Positions 18,692 to 27,771 are shown, counted from the stretch's first letter. The stretch is DNA of 64,000 bases from Pseudomonadota bacterium (GCA_023431345.1 JAEYWK010000045.1:62001-126000); one strand, 5' to 3'. Numbers and translations are program-made. Notes: generated by a model not told the origin, from the sequence alone.

Positions 18692-19483
18692 ATGGCGGAG
18701 TCCCCTGCCCCCGAGGTCGTCGTCCAAGATCAGGGCCCCGTGCGCTTGATTCGGCTGCAGCGGCCCAGCGCCAAGAACGCGCTCACGCGCGAGGTGATCG
18801 CCACCTTGTACGAGGCCCTGCAGGGCGCCGGCAGCGCTCCCGAGGTGCGCGCCGTGGTGCTATCGGGGGTGCCGGGCGCCTTCTGCTCGGGGGCGGATCT
18901 GCGCTGGCTCTCCAAGGAAATCGACGCGGGCAGCGAGGTGGGTCCCACGCTTCAGCGGTTTCAGGCGCTCACGCTCTCGCTGGTCGAGCTGCAGAAGCCC
19001 GTGGTGGCCGCGGTCACCGGTCCTGCCGTGGGCTTCGGGGCGGACTTGGCCCTGGCCTGTGATTTCCGCGTCTTCGGTGAGTCGGCGTACCTACAGGAGA
19101 AGTTCGTGGCCATCGGCCTGATGCCGGACGGTGGAGGCAGCTACTTCCTCACACGCCTGCTGGGTGTGGCGCGCGCGCTCGAGATGCTGATGCTCGGCTC
19201 CCGCATCGACGCGGCCCAGGCCGTCTCGCTCGGCCTGGCCAGCAGCCTCACGGCTGACAGCGACACGGAGGCGGCCGCGCTGGCCCTCGCCAAGACACTC
19301 GCGGAGGGGCCGCCGCTCGCGCTCGCGCGCATCAAGCAAGCCGTCCACGGCAGCTCCGGCGAGCTGCGCGCGGCCCTCGCGAGGGAGAGCGAAGGCCAGC
19401 TGGCGCTGCTGGCGAGCGAAGACGCGAAGGAGGGTATCCGCGCGTTCCTCGAGCGCCGTACCCCGAAGTTTCGCGGCGTTTAG
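18692..19483 (+). CDS. Enoyl-CoA hydratase/isomerase family protein
   Basis: The 263-residue crotonase-fold protein starts at MAESPAPEVVVQDQGPVRL. The oxyanion-hole segments are AFCSGADL (about 69-76) and GPAVGFGADLALACD (about 110-124). The catalytic region reads FVAIGLMPDGGGSYFLTRLLG: an Asp replaces the second hydratase Glu, as in PaaG-type isomerases and related family members. A CoA-thioester isomerase or hydratase is likely; the substrate is not determinable. It is monocistronic and convergent with cysK. Confidence 0.85.
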   Translation: MAESPAPEVVVQDQGPVRLIRLQRPSAKNALTREVIATLYEALQGAGSAPEVRAVVLSGVPGAFCSGADLRWLSKEIDAGSEVGPTLQRFQALTLSLVELQKPVVAAVTGPAVGFGADLALACDFRVFGESAYLQEKFVAIGLMPDGGGSYFLTRLLGVARALEMLMLGSRIDAAQAVSLGLASSLTADSDTEAAALALAKTLAEGPPLALARIKQAVHGSSGELRAALARESEGQLALLASEDAKEGIRAFLERRTPKFRGV

Positions 19484-19502
19484 CCGCAGGGCGACGCTAG
19501 CC

Positions 19503-20438
19503 TCAGAAGAGGTAGCGCTCGCCGGAGTCACACAAGATCGTGACGATGTTACCGCTGAGCTCGTTGGCGGCTTCGAGCGCCGCGTGCACGTTCGCGCCCG
19601 ACGACGGCCCCACCAGCAAGCCCTCCTCGCGCGCGAGACGGCGGGCCATGCGCTCCGCTGCGACGTCACTCACCTCGATGACCTTGTCGATCAGCGAGCG
19701 CTCGACGATCTCGGGGATGAAGCCCGCGCCAAGCCCTTGAATCCCGTGCATGCCGGGCGGCTTGCCCGAGAGCACGGCGCTGCTCGACGGCTCGACGCCG
19801 AACACCTTGACCTTGTCGCCGAGCTTCTTGCGCAGCGTGCGCGAAACGCCGGTGATGGTGCCGCCGGTGCCGACGCCCGCGACGAAGGCGGTCAGGTTGC
19901 CGCCGACCTGCTCGAGGATCTCGAGGGCGGTGCCGTGCTCGTGGCTCTCGGGATTGGCCGGGTTCGTGAACTGGCTGGGCATGAAGGAAGACGGCGTATC
20001 TTCGAGCACGCGCCGAGCACGACTGACGGCGCCCGCCATACCTTCCGTCGCCGGAGTGAGCACGATCTCGGCGCCGTAAGCGCGCAAGATGTAGCGGCGC
20101 TCGAGGCTCATGTCCTCCGGCATGACGAGCACGCAGCGGTAGCCGCGCACCGCCGCGATCATGGCCAGGCTGATGCCCGTGTTACCGCTGGTCGCTTCGA
20201 CGATGACGGACCCCGGCTTGAGCGCCCCCGTCTTTTCCGCGGCCTGAATCATCGACAGGGCCGGGCGATCTTTCACGCTGCCAGCGGGGTTCGCGAACTC
20301 CACCTTGGCCCAGATGGTCGCGCCGCCCGCGGGACTGATGCGGCCGAGCCGGACCAGCGGCGTGTTGGCGATGAGGCTGAGGGCGTCATCGGCGACGCGA
20401 AGTCCGTTCTCGGTGACTCGACTGGCGGGCTTATCCAT
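19503..20438 (-). CDS. cysK: Cysteine synthase (O-acetylserine sulfhydrylase)
   Basis: PLP-dependent synthesis of cysteine from O-acetylserine and sulfide. PLP lysine is Lys56 in PAGSVKDRP; TSGNTG (83-88) is the substrate loop; GVGTGGT (188-194) binds the phosphate of PLP; and the C-terminal CDSGERYLF is diagnostic. The 311-residue length matches CysK/CysM; the N-terminal extension is slight. The terminal hydrophobic residue (Phe) is where CysE or other partners insert in the family. CysM-type preference cannot be ruled out. Confidence 0.93.
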   Translation of the reverse strand: MDKPASRVTENGLRVADDALSLIANTPLVRLGRISPAGGATIWAKVEFANPAGSVKDRPALSMIQAAEKTGALKPGSVIVEATSGNTGISLAMIAAVRGYRCVLVMPEDMSLERRYILRAYGAEIVLTPATEGMAGAVSRARRVLEDTPSSFMPSQFTNPANPESHEHGTALEILEQVGGNLTAFVAGVGTGGTITGVSRTLRKKLGDKVKVFGVEPSSSAVLSGKPPGMHGIQGLGAGFIPEIVERSLIDKVIEVSDVAAERMARRLAREEGLLVGPSSGANVHAALEAANELSGNIVTILCDSGERYLF

Positions 20439-20508
20439 GGGGCCGTTTCAGCCTAGTGCCGCGGCCGGAAAGTAACAATGCTTCGCCGGCGCCTCCCGGA
20501 ATCGAGCG

Positions 20509-21369
20509 CTAGCGCGCGTCGTCCGCGGAGCTTGCCGCCAAGCGCACCTTGCGCCCGAGCACGCTGAGCTCAGGCTGGCCTTCGAGGGCCGACGTGGCCA
20601 CGCTGGCGAGCAGCAGCGCCCCGGAGGCGGCGCGGTGTGCGCTCGTCACGTGACCAACCGGCGCGCCCACCGCGTCGAGCACGGGGACAGGGCCGGCCGC
20701 GATGGCGTTTGCGTGCAGGTCGACCAGCGCGTCGTCCGCGGCCAGCGCGGTGAGGCGGCGCTTCACCTTGCCGCGCATGTCTTGCATGCACACGACCTCT
20801 TGGCCGAGGTAACAGCCCTTGGTCCACGAAACGGCCACGCGGTCGAGCGAGGCTTCGTGCGGGTTGTCGCGCTCGCTGAAATCGACGCCGTAGGCGCCAA
20901 AGCCGAACTCGGCGAGCAAGTCGGACGCGCGTGGCAGCGCGCTCGAGTCCGCCGAGCCCACCTGAGCGACGAAGCTCACGGAGCCCAAGGCGACATCGCC
21001 GGTCGCGAGCTCGCCAGCAGGGGGCAACACCCCGCCCCGAGCGGCGAGGCGCCAGCTCAGCGCGGGGCTTTGCGAAAGCTCGGCGTCCTCCATCACGAGG
21101 TAGCGATCGAGCAGCGCTTGCACCGGCTCGCCCAGGCCTGGAGCGACGCCGACGTACAGCGCAGCATCCGCCGAGAACAGCAACCAGACGTCGCTCACGA
21201 TCTTGCCTTGCTTCGTCAGCAGCAGCCCGTAGGCGCCCGCGCCGACCTGCACCTGGCTCACGGCACAGGTGACGAGCCCGTCGAGCCAGCTGCGGGCGTC
21301 GGCTCCGCGCACGACCAAGGTGTCACGCTCGAGCCAGTGCGCCGAGGCGGACGCGAGGGCGTCAACCAT
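20509..21369 (-). CDS. ygfZ: Folate-binding Fe-S cluster repair protein (YgfZ/GcvT-like)
   Basis: Supports maintenance of some 4Fe-4S enzymes using tetrahydrofolate. The 286-residue protein shows the diagnostic motif KGCYLGQEVV (184-193) and the GcvT-like N-terminal pattern VRGADARSWLDGLVT. No aminomethyltransferase active-site pattern is apparent. The gene's start overlaps the end of the PDZ-protein gene by eight bases, so they are cotranscribed. Confidence 0.9.
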   Translation of the reverse strand: MVDALASASAHWLERDTLVVRGADARSWLDGLVTCAVSQVQVGAGAYGLLLTKQGKIVSDVWLLFSADAALYVGVAPGLGEPVQALLDRYLVMEDAELSQSPALSWRLAARGGVLPPAGELATGDVALGSVSFVAQVGSADSSALPRASDLLAEFGFGAYGVDFSERDNPHEASLDRVAVSWTKGCYLGQEVVCMQDMRGKVKRRLTALAADDALVDLHANAIAAGPVPVLDAVGAPVGHVTSAHRAASGALLLASVATSALEGQPELSVLGRKVRLAASSADDAR

Positions 21370-22156
21370 CGACGGGCACGCCTTCGCCGAAGACGGGGTA
21401 AATTGCGGCCTCCTTCACGGTGATCTCGACCTCGCTCTTGTCCGCGCGGCGGACCCGCAGGGTGATGCCCGTGGCGGCGTTGGCGTTGATCAGACTCTGC
21501 GCTTCTCCGTCGGCCATTTGCGTGACCAATTTCCCCTGAATCTTGAGCAGTTGGTCGCCGCGCGCAAGGCCCGCACGTGCAGCAGGCGACTCGCGGAGCA
21601 CGCGCGTGACCACCACCGCTTCACGCTGCAGCTCGTAGAACATGCCAACCCCGAGGCGACCATGAGCCGGATCGATGAGCAGGCGCAGCTCGGCGCCGCT
21701 GCTGCAGCTCACCCGCGTCTCCCCCTCGCCGAGCGCCTCGGAGTGCAGGTCGCGCAGATCGGACACGCAGATGGGGTGGTTGTTGATGGGGTTGCTGTCC
21801 CAGAGCTCGACCCTCACCGACGCGCCCACGCGGACGCGGTAGTTGGCCCGGCGCTGATCGGGCCAGGTCGGCGCGAGCGAGTTGCTCTGCACCGGCGTCT
21901 CGAGGATGAGCTTGCCGTCGACGAACAGCTTGGCGAACGCATCGGGCAACGAGCCGCCAACGGAGTCCCACTTGCGACCATCGCGCGTGCGCGTCGGGAT
22001 CATCGCTCCCGAGAACTTGATGAAGAGCAGATCTTCGGGCGGAGGCGGCGTCAGCACGATGTGCGCGGGAGGCGTGCGGACTGGGGTACCGAGCTGCGGG
22101 TAGACGGCGCCGCAGCCGCAAAGGGCCAGCGCGGCGACGAGCAGAAGCTTCGACAT
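21362..22156 (-). CDS. Lipoprotein with C2-like and PDZ domains
   Basis: I start at 22156 (MSKLLLVAALALCGCGAVY), giving lipobox ALCGC; an earlier ATG at 22201 would overlap the preceding gene. The product (264 residues) has a middle beta domain (about 55-165, with VRVELWDSNPINNHPICVSDL), compatible with a C2-type fold, and a C-terminal PDZ domain (about 175-250; SPAARAGLARGDQLLKIQGK). PDZ domains bind peptides; the protein is likely anchored in the envelope. It lies between the heme-oxygenase-like gene and ygfZ in one run. Confidence 0.75.
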   Translation of the reverse strand: MSKLLLVAALALCGCGAVYPQLGTPVRTPPAHIVLTPPPPEDLLFIKFSGAMIPTRTRDGRKWDSVGGSLPDAFAKLFVDGKLILETPVQSNSLAPTWPDQRRANYRVRVGASVRVELWDSNPINNHPICVSDLRDLHSEALGEGETRVSCSSGAELRLLIDPAHGRLGVGMFYELQREAVVVTRVLRESPAARAGLARGDQLLKIQGKLVTQMADGEAQSLINANAATGITLRVRRADKSEVEITVKEAAIYPVFGEGVPVDG

Positions 22157-22169
22157 GAAGCCGCGGACT

Positions 22170-22907
22170 TTAGTCGGGGTCGCTCGCTCGTACAATTCCA
22201 CACGCTGTCGCTACATCGTCACGGTAACGCAGCCAGTGCTCCAGCGCGCCCCGTACAGCGTCGACGACCGCCTGCTGGCGGAGGGGGTCGTGCACGTGGT
22301 CGAGCAAGTTGCTCCAAGCGGCCCGCCGGTGACCGCCCTCGACGCTCCGGTGAGCCCGCGTCAGCGCCAGCGACTCCAACGGCAGGCCGTAGTGCTTGAC
22401 GAGCGGGTGCTCCTCGAGCGGCGGGACCGGGCGCCGCGGAGCCGATGGGTCGAGCTCACCGCGTTCGAAGGGGGTACCTTCGAGGAAGAGCGTCGTCACC
22501 GCCGCCGCCACGTCCCAGGCCCCGCCCAGGGTGCAGCGGTCGAGGTAGGCGCGGTAGGCCCGAGCGCCGGGCAGCAGCGTGACGTCCTCGAACCGCCTCA
22601 GATCCATGCCGAGGCCACGCGGGTATTCCAAGAACAGGTCGGGATGCGGCCGGCCCGCACCGAGACGGCCCGTCTCTTCCTCGAACACGTTCTCGATCAG
22701 CTCGCGGCGAACTGCGCCGATGGGACACACCACGTACGCGCGCGCCACCAGCACCGGGAAGTCTCGGACGTAGGTGGCATACTCCTGCTCTAAGTGGATG
22801 TGGAGGAGCTCGCGGGGAACGAGCCCGCTCGTGAACGCAGGCCAGGCCCAGTGGTGCTTGCCCTCCATCACTCCGAGCAGTGCTTCGGTGAACGCTAGGC
22901 GGTCCAT
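22170..22907 (-). CDS. Heme-oxygenase-like di-iron oxygenase (CADD/PqqC fold)
   Basis: The 245-residue all-helical protein carries the ligand set of the HDO di-iron family: Glu78 (EEETG), His88 (HPDLF), Glu143 (FLEGTPF), His186, Glu190 and His193 (HRSVEGGH). The last three follow the H-x3-D/E-x2-H spacing of CADD-type members. Such enzymes carry out oxidations such as p-aminobenzoate synthesis, N-oxygenation or fatty-acid decarboxylation. The surroundings do not identify the substrate. It is upstream of the PDZ lipoprotein gene with a 13-nt gap. Confidence 0.75.
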   Translation of the reverse strand: MDRLAFTEALLGVMEGKHHWAWPAFTSGLVPRELLHIHLEQEYATYVRDFPVLVARAYVVCPIGAVRRELIENVFEEETGRLGAGRPHPDLFLEYPRGLGMDLRRFEDVTLLPGARAYRAYLDRCTLGGAWDVAAAVTTLFLEGTPFERGELDPSAPRRPVPPLEEHPLVKHYGLPLESLALTRAHRSVEGGHRRAAWSNLLDHVHDPLRQQAVVDAVRGALEHWLRYRDDVATACGIVRASDPD

Positions 22908-23104
22908 CGCTGGATGAATCTAGTCAATGCCTGGCTGCGCGGCCAAATCTCATCACTCGCGAGCGCGCAGTGTTCGCGCGCAGTTTCTGAGCGTTTCGTG
23001 GTGGGAGACGCAGCCGGCCCGCAAAAGCCGCGTGCCTCGGGGGCTCGAGGGCGTTATGCTTCCATACGTCGACCGGATTCTCCCGGACGCCAACCCCAAG
23101 AACC

Positions 23105-23935
23105 ATGGCACGCATGTTCGGCTTTATCGGGAACCGCGCTGACCTTGGTGCGCGGGTGTTGGAGGCGAATCGGTCGCTGCTCACGGCGCGGCGGACTGAA
23201 GGCGAGCCTCTCGGCTGGGGCCTCGGTTTTTACCAATCCGGTGAGGTGCTGCTGCGGCGCCGCCCCATCGACGATCGCGCGGAAATCGACCTGGTCGAAG
23301 CCGCCGAAGACGTGCGGACCGACGTCATGCTCGGTCACGTGCGTCGGGCCAGCGTCGGCGCGCTCCGCACCGAGAACACGCATCCGTTCCGCTACCGCGC
23401 CTGGCTCTTCGCGCAGACGGGCACCATCGTCGGCTTCGACCGGCTGCGCGCGCGGCTGCTCGAGTCGCAGCCGGAGTTCCTGCGCCGCAACGTGCGCGGC
23501 GAGACGGACAGCGAGTGCTTCTTCTATTTGTTCCTGTCGTTCCTGCACGACGCAGGTCACCTCGACGACGCGCACGTGCAGAGTGATCACGTGGCGGCGG
23601 CGCTACGCGCGTCGATCGCGCTGGTGGATCGCTTGTCCGCCGAAGAAGGCCACGCGCAGAACAGCGGCGACATCTTCGTCACCAACGGCGAGCAGCTGAT
23701 CGCGGTCAGCCGCACCGGCTCGGTGGTCTTCCGGCGCTGGAAGGGTCGCTACGAGATGGAAGAGCTGCTCGGCGAGGAGGGTCTGCGCAAGGCGCGCATC
23801 CCCAGCATCGAGAGCTCTTGCTTCTCGCTGATCGCGAGCGAGGTGGAAGCGACGCCACCCGGCTTCCAAGCGCCGAAAGAGCGCTCGATCGTGCACCTGT
23901 CGCGCACGGAAGAGCCTCGCGTCGAGCCGCTGTGA
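23105..23935 (+). CDS. Class II glutamine amidotransferase-like protein lacking catalytic Cys
   Basis: The 276-residue product begins MARMFGFIGN, has GWGLGFYQSG (about 37-46) and GHVRRASVGALRTENTHPF (about 77-95), all matching the Ntn glutaminase fold of YafJ/EgtC-type proteins. The residue after the initiator Met, which must be Cys in active enzymes, is Ala, and the usual FAHNG oxyanion loop reads FAQTG. Glutaminase activity is therefore unlikely; a binding or scaffold role is inferred. The gene is followed by a lipoprotein gene through a GTGA overlap. Confidence 0.75.
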   Translation: MARMFGFIGNRADLGARVLEANRSLLTARRTEGEPLGWGLGFYQSGEVLLRRRPIDDRAEIDLVEAAEDVRTDVMLGHVRRASVGALRTENTHPFRYRAWLFAQTGTIVGFDRLRARLLESQPEFLRRNVRGETDSECFFYLFLSFLHDAGHLDDAHVQSDHVAAALRASIALVDRLSAEEGHAQNSGDIFVTNGEQLIAVSRTGSVVFRRWKGRYEMEELLGEEGLRKARIPSIESSCFSLIASEVEATPPGFQAPKERSIVHLSRTEEPRVEPL

Positions 23936-24561
23936 AGCCGACGTCGGCCGCGCTGCTGCTGGGCTTGACGGCGCTGTCCTGCGCGCCCGAGCGCGGGCCG
24001 GTGTTCGCGACGTCCACGCGGTTCGAAGACGCGCGGCGAGCGCCGCCGTCATTCGCTCCCGAAGCGACCGAGGCGGAGGCGCTGAGCGGGCCTGGCGAGG
24101 AAGCGGTGGGCCTGTACCGCGCCACGCCGCCGCTGGATCCGGAGGCGGCCCGCGACGTCGTCACGCGCTTCTTCATGGCGGTGCTAACGGAGAGCAACCG
24201 CGAGCTGTTGCCGCTGTTCGCCGGGCAGGCGTGGGTCGTGTCGGAGGGCAACCGGCAGTCGGCTCCCTCGGTCTGGCGCGCGCGCTTCGCGCAGCTCGAC
24301 TACACGAGCCTGTCCGGGCGCGTCGTGGCGACGCCCTCGACGCTTCGCACCTACACCTACGCCGCGTCAGAGCGCGCGCGGCGCGATGGCGTGCCGGCGC
24401 CGGCGTCGCCGGCCGAGGTGGTGGTCGTGGCGCGCCCTCAGCTGTCGTGGGCGGGAAAAACGCGGCTTTTCGGCGATGAGCTGGCGTTCAAGCTGCGACC
24501 GAAGCCCGATCTGCCGGGCTACGAGATCGCTGAGATTCTCGAAGACTTTCGGCTACCATGA
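23932..24561 (+). CDS. Putative lipoprotein, unknown function
   Basis: The GTG at 23932 overlaps the upstream TGA as GTGA and gives a 209-residue product starting MKPTSAALLLGLTALSC, a lipoprotein signal with the modified Cys about residue 17. The mature part includes AARDVVTRFFMAVLTESNRELLPLF (about 65-90), similar in feel to NTF2/SnoaL-like domains, and ends in LPGYEIAEILEDFRLP. No family is recognised. Probably coexpressed with the amidotransferase-like gene and the following zinc-ribbon gene. Confidence 0.7.
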   Translation: MKPTSAALLLGLTALSCAPERGPVFATSTRFEDARRAPPSFAPEATEAEALSGPGEEAVGLYRATPPLDPEAARDVVTRFFMAVLTESNRELLPLFAGQAWVVSEGNRQSAPSVWRARFAQLDYTSLSGRVVATPSTLRTYTYAASERARRDGVPAPASPAEVVVVARPQLSWAGKTRLFGDELAFKLRPKPDLPGYEIAEILEDFRLP

Positions 24562-24612
24562 GCGGCTAGGGCCCACGCGGCCCGCGAGGGACTGCCGATG
24601 GTCATGCCTGCT

Positions 24613-25374
24613 ATGACGGACGATGCTTGCCCGCAATGCGGCGCTGATGTTCGCGCGGCGGGCACCCGCTGCCAGAGCTGCGGCTTCTACCTGCCCGCTC
24701 GCCCCGCGCCGCGAACGGGGCCCGTGACGGCGCGGCTGGCGCCGCAGAAGGACGACTCGCGCAAGCGCGCGATCGCAGTCTTGGCCGTGGGCGGAGTCGT
24801 GGTCGTGGCCCTGCTCGTCACCGCCGCCGTCATCTCCGGGCGTCGCGCGAGCCCGGCGCCGTCGACGGCGCCGCTCGCGGCGGCTCTCCCTCCCCCGGTC
24901 AGTGCCGCCCCCCCGCGCGTTGAGCCGAGCGCGTTGCTCTCCGAAGCGCGGAAGCGCGCGACGGCTTGGCGCAACGACGCGGTGCTCGTGCGCCTGAGCG
25001 TCGAGCGTGTCGACGCGGGCGGAGTGGCGGACGGCAGCGGCGTGGAGCTCGTGTACAGCACGCCCAGCGCAAAGAAGCTCACCGGCGGCGCGGAAACGAG
25101 CGCGGAGCGCCTGGTGCTGCGCGCTCGCGCTGGTGACTGGTCGACGAGCGAGCAGCGGGGCCCCCAGGGACGAGTGGTGCCGGAGCCGAACTGCCTGTTC
25201 GAAGACGCCTGGGCTGCGGCTCAGCGCGCGAGCGTGGACCCCAGCGCTGGTCTACGCATGAGCTACGCTTGGAGTGACAGGTACGATCGACCGCTCTGGG
25301 AGGTGACGAACGAGGGCGGCGACGACGTGGTGAAACGGGTCGACGGCGTGAGCTGCAGTATCTTGACGCGCTGA
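24613..25374 (+). CDS. Zinc-ribbon membrane protein
   Basis: Starts MTDDACPQCGADVR; alternative ATGs at 24598 and 24607 add five or two residues. An N-terminal CPQCG...CQSCG ribbon is followed by a Pro-rich linker, a transmembrane helix (IAVLAVGGVVVVALLVTAAV, roughly residues 53-73) and a Pro/Ala-rich then beta-rich extracytoplasmic part (about 110-253). The layout suggests a cytoplasmic zinc ribbon linked to a periplasmic domain, as in several myxobacterial and actinobacterial proteins with zinc-ribbon plus TM. Function unknown. Confidence 0.7.
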   Translation: MTDDACPQCGADVRAAGTRCQSCGFYLPARPAPRTGPVTARLAPQKDDSRKRAIAVLAVGGVVVVALLVTAAVISGRRASPAPSTAPLAAALPPPVSAAPPRVEPSALLSEARKRATAWRNDAVLVRLSVERVDAGGVADGSGVELVYSTPSAKKLTGGAETSAERLVLRARAGDWSTSEQRGPQGRVVPEPNCLFEDAWAAAQRASVDPSAGLRMSYAWSDRYDRPLWEVTNEGGDDVVKRVDGVSCSILTR

Positions 25375-25385
25375 CGACGCACGAC

Positions 25386-25406
25386 CGGCGAAGGTCGCCT
25401 TCGCCG
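25386..25406. terminator. Hairpin between convergent genes
   Basis: A perfect 9-bp stem (25386-25394 with 25398-25406) with a TCG loop fills the 32-bp space between the convergent genes ending at 25374 and 25407. Position and symmetry favour a bidirectional terminator; no T-run is present. Confidence 0.6.
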
Positions 25407-25898
25407 TCACATGCCGGACAAGATGCGGAATTTTTCCCCGTCGCGCACCAGCTCGAGCCGGTTGTCGGCCACGCGGCGGCGCCAAACGTCGCCCTTGGAC
25501 GTCGGCACCTTGTAGCTGGCGCTATACGTGAAGTCGACGAACACCTGGTTGGCGCGGCCCGTCGTCACGTCACGGTAGAAGATCTCGTAACGAATGGCCT
25601 TGGTGTCGCGAAACTTGCCGTCGAGGTAATCCTTCAGGCCGGCGTAGTCCAGGTCGTCGCTGGTATCGACGTTGCCGCCGTCTTCGTAATACTTCGGATC
25701 GGCGAGGCGCAGCAGCAGCCCCGTGTTCCGCTTCTGGACCGCGTTGCGGTAGTCTTCACAGAAGGCGATGACCTGGCGGTTGAAGTCGGAGTCGTCGACC
25801 TGCGTGTTGGGGATGTAGTCGTGCGAGCAGCCAGCGAGCGTGAGCGCGAAGGCGGCGGCGGAGAGGCTGACGGACAAGGACTTCACGGGGGGACGCAA
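25407..25898 (-). CDS. Small lipoprotein, NTF2-like
   Basis: The 163-residue product has a clear signal and lipobox (LTLAGC, Cys about 24). The mature domain begins with a helix (FNRQVIAFCEDYRNAVQKRNTGLLLRLADPKYYEDG) and continues with beta strands (YEIFYRDVTTGRANQVFVDF, NRLELVRDGEKFRILSGM), consistent with an NTF2/SnoaL-like fold. It is the last gene of the MoxR-ACP-ketosynthase operon (17-nt gap to the preceding gene). Its role there, possibly ligand binding at the membrane, is speculation. Confidence 0.75.
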   Translation of the reverse strand: MRPPVKSLSVSLSAAAFALTLAGCSHDYIPNTQVDDSDFNRQVIAFCEDYRNAVQKRNTGLLLRLADPKYYEDGGNVDTSDDLDYAGLKDYLDGKFRDTKAIRYEIFYRDVTTGRANQVFVDFTYSASYKVPTSKGDVWRRRVADNRLELVRDGEKFRILSGM

Positions 25899-25915
25899 CG
25901 CCGGTGGGGGAAACG

Positions 25916-27769
25916 TTATTCCGGCCGGCGCACACTGCCAAAACCGCTTCGCTCGGGCAAGCCGAGAGCGCTCAGGAGCTCGCCCAGCAGCTGGAACCCC
26001 GGCTTTTCTGCCGCCAGCGCGCGGGCGCCGGCCAAGCTAGCCGCGCAGAGCTCGGGGCCCACCGGGGTCGTGGTGAGCAGCAGCGAAAGCCCGCCCTCCT
26101 CGGGCGCGGCCAGGCCCTGCTGACCCAGGGCCCTCACCGAGGCGTCGCCGCGCACCTCCGCGGCGACGACCAACAGGCTATCGACGTCGCCGGCCGCGAG
26201 CCAGTCGACGGCAACCTCCAGCGCTTCGAGCGCCGCGGCCGTGGACGCCCCCACGGCGTGCGAAAGGCCGCGTAGCCCGAACGCAATCGCGACGTGACCA
26301 GCGCAGGCGTTGGGCGACGTGGCCGGAAAGCGTCGCGGCTCGGCGTGCTCGGGGCCGCGCGCGATGATGCGCGCGCCGAGCTCGGCGTTGGCTTCGATGC
26401 TGGCGCCCACGCTGCCGACGACGACGCCCGTGCGTGCGCGGTCCCACGTGTGCCCCGCATCGACGGCGGCGCAGAGCGCCTCGGCGGCGGCGCCGATCGC
26501 CAGCGCGGATAGGCGATCACCGCGCGGCAGGCGCTCGGGCGGCGCGAGCAGCAGCGCGCCGAGCCGCGCCGGGTCGAGCTCGCGCACGAGCTTGCCAGCG
26601 GCGGCCACATACACCGCGCGCCGCGGACGCGCGCGCGTCGGAGCGGAGCGCTTCGAGACGACCAGCGCCGCGTTGGCGCCGCCAAAAGCGGTAGAAAGCT
26701 TGAGGCAATGCTCGAGCGGGGCCGGCTCGTTGTGCGCGAGCAAGCGGGCCGGCAGCTCCGGCATCGGCGTTCCGTCGCTGGCCGACGCCGGAAGCACACC
26801 GCGCTCCAGGGCGGAGAGCGCCGCTAGCGACTCCAATGCGCCCGCGGCGCCCAGCGTATGTCCCACGGCCGGCTTGAAGGCGTGGAGCACGAGATCGTCG
26901 CGGGCGCCGAACAGCTGCCGCAGCGCGGCCGCCTCAGCCGCGTCGTTGAATGCAGTCCCGGTGCCGTGCGCGCTCACCAGCCGGACGTCGCGAGGCGTGA
27001 GCTGCGCGTCGGCCAGCGCCTGCGCGCCCGCACGCGCAAGCCCGTCGCCGGTGCGATCGGGGGCGGTGATGTGGACGGCGTCGGTCGTCGCCGCGAAGCC
27101 GCGCAGGTAACCGAGCGGAGCCGTCGCCTCCGCGGCGAGCGCGAGCAGCGCCACGCCTTCACCGAGCGCCATGCCGTCACGCTCCGCTCGAAAAGGTCGC
27201 GGGACCCCGGCCGACGTCGCCTTGAGCGCGTCGAAGCCGGCCGAAACCCAGTCGCTCTCGGCGTCGTACCCGCCGGCGATCACCAGCTCGCACTCGCCGA
27301 GCTCCAGCCAGCGCAGGGCCAGACCGAGCGCCAGCGTCGACGATGCGCAGGCCGCGTAGAGCGAGACCAGGCGCTGCGGTCGAGCGCCCAAGCGCTCGGC
27401 GACGAGCGCGAGCGGAGCGTGGTAGCTGCTGCGAGCCCAGCAATCGGCGCGCTCGGGCTCGGCGAGCGCGCGCTCGAGGGCGGCGAAGCCGCCGCTCGAC
27501 GTCCCGATGACGACACCTAGCTTGCGCTCGCGAAAGCCCGGATCGCGCGCGCTGAGGCCTCGCACCAGCTCGTCGAGGCCGAGCGCCAAGAGCGCGGCCG
27601 GCCGCTCCTCACGCGGGCTGCTACAGGCGCTGACTCGCGCGAAGGGTCGCCCGCGCGCGCGCGCGGACCAGCTGCGGCGAGCGGCAGCCCCCGCGCCCCC
27701 CACGTCGAAAGCGGCGCGGCCGACGCCCAGAGACGACGCGGCGCCGTAAGCGATGACCGCAACCGACAC
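25916..27769 (-). CDS. Ketosynthase fused to a degenerate half-ketosynthase (KS2)
   Basis: Residues 1-365 form a beta-ketoacyl-ACP synthase with the complete triad: Cys141 (LYAACASSTLALG), His268 (SAHGTGTAFND) and His304, with Lys299 (KPAVGHTLGAAG). Residues 385-617 resemble the N-terminal half of a second ketosynthase (GVVVGSVGASIEAN...HAVGASTAAALEAL), but no Cys stands where the nucleophile belongs (Ser/Thr/Ala there). The half domain resembles chain-length-factor or Ketoacyl-synt_2 proteins. The start follows the stop of KS1 by 2 nt. Condenses acyl units on the adjacent ACP, by inference. Confidence 0.82.
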   Translation of the reverse strand: MSVAVIAYGAASSLGVGRAAFDVGGAGAAARRSWSARARGRPFARVSACSSPREERPAALLALGLDELVRGLSARDPGFRERKLGVVIGTSSGGFAALERALAEPERADCWARSSYHAPLALVAERLGARPQRLVSLYAACASSTLALGLALRWLELGECELVIAGGYDAESDWVSAGFDALKATSAGVPRPFRAERDGMALGEGVALLALAAEATAPLGYLRGFAATTDAVHITAPDRTGDGLARAGAQALADAQLTPRDVRLVSAHGTGTAFNDAAEAAALRQLFGARDDLVLHAFKPAVGHTLGAAGALESLAALSALERGVLPASASDGTPMPELPARLLAHNEPAPLEHCLKLSTAFGGANAALVVSKRSAPTRARPRRAVYVAAAGKLVRELDPARLGALLLAPPERLPRGDRLSALAIGAAAEALCAAVDAGHTWDRARTGVVVGSVGASIEANAELGARIIARGPEHAEPRRFPATSPNACAGHVAIAFGLRGLSHAVGASTAAALEALEVAVDWLAAGDVDSLLVVAAEVRGDASVRALGQQGLAAPEEGGLSLLLTTTPVGPELCAASLAGARALAAEKPGFQLLGELLSALGLPERSGFGSVRRPE

Positions 27770-27771
27770 CC

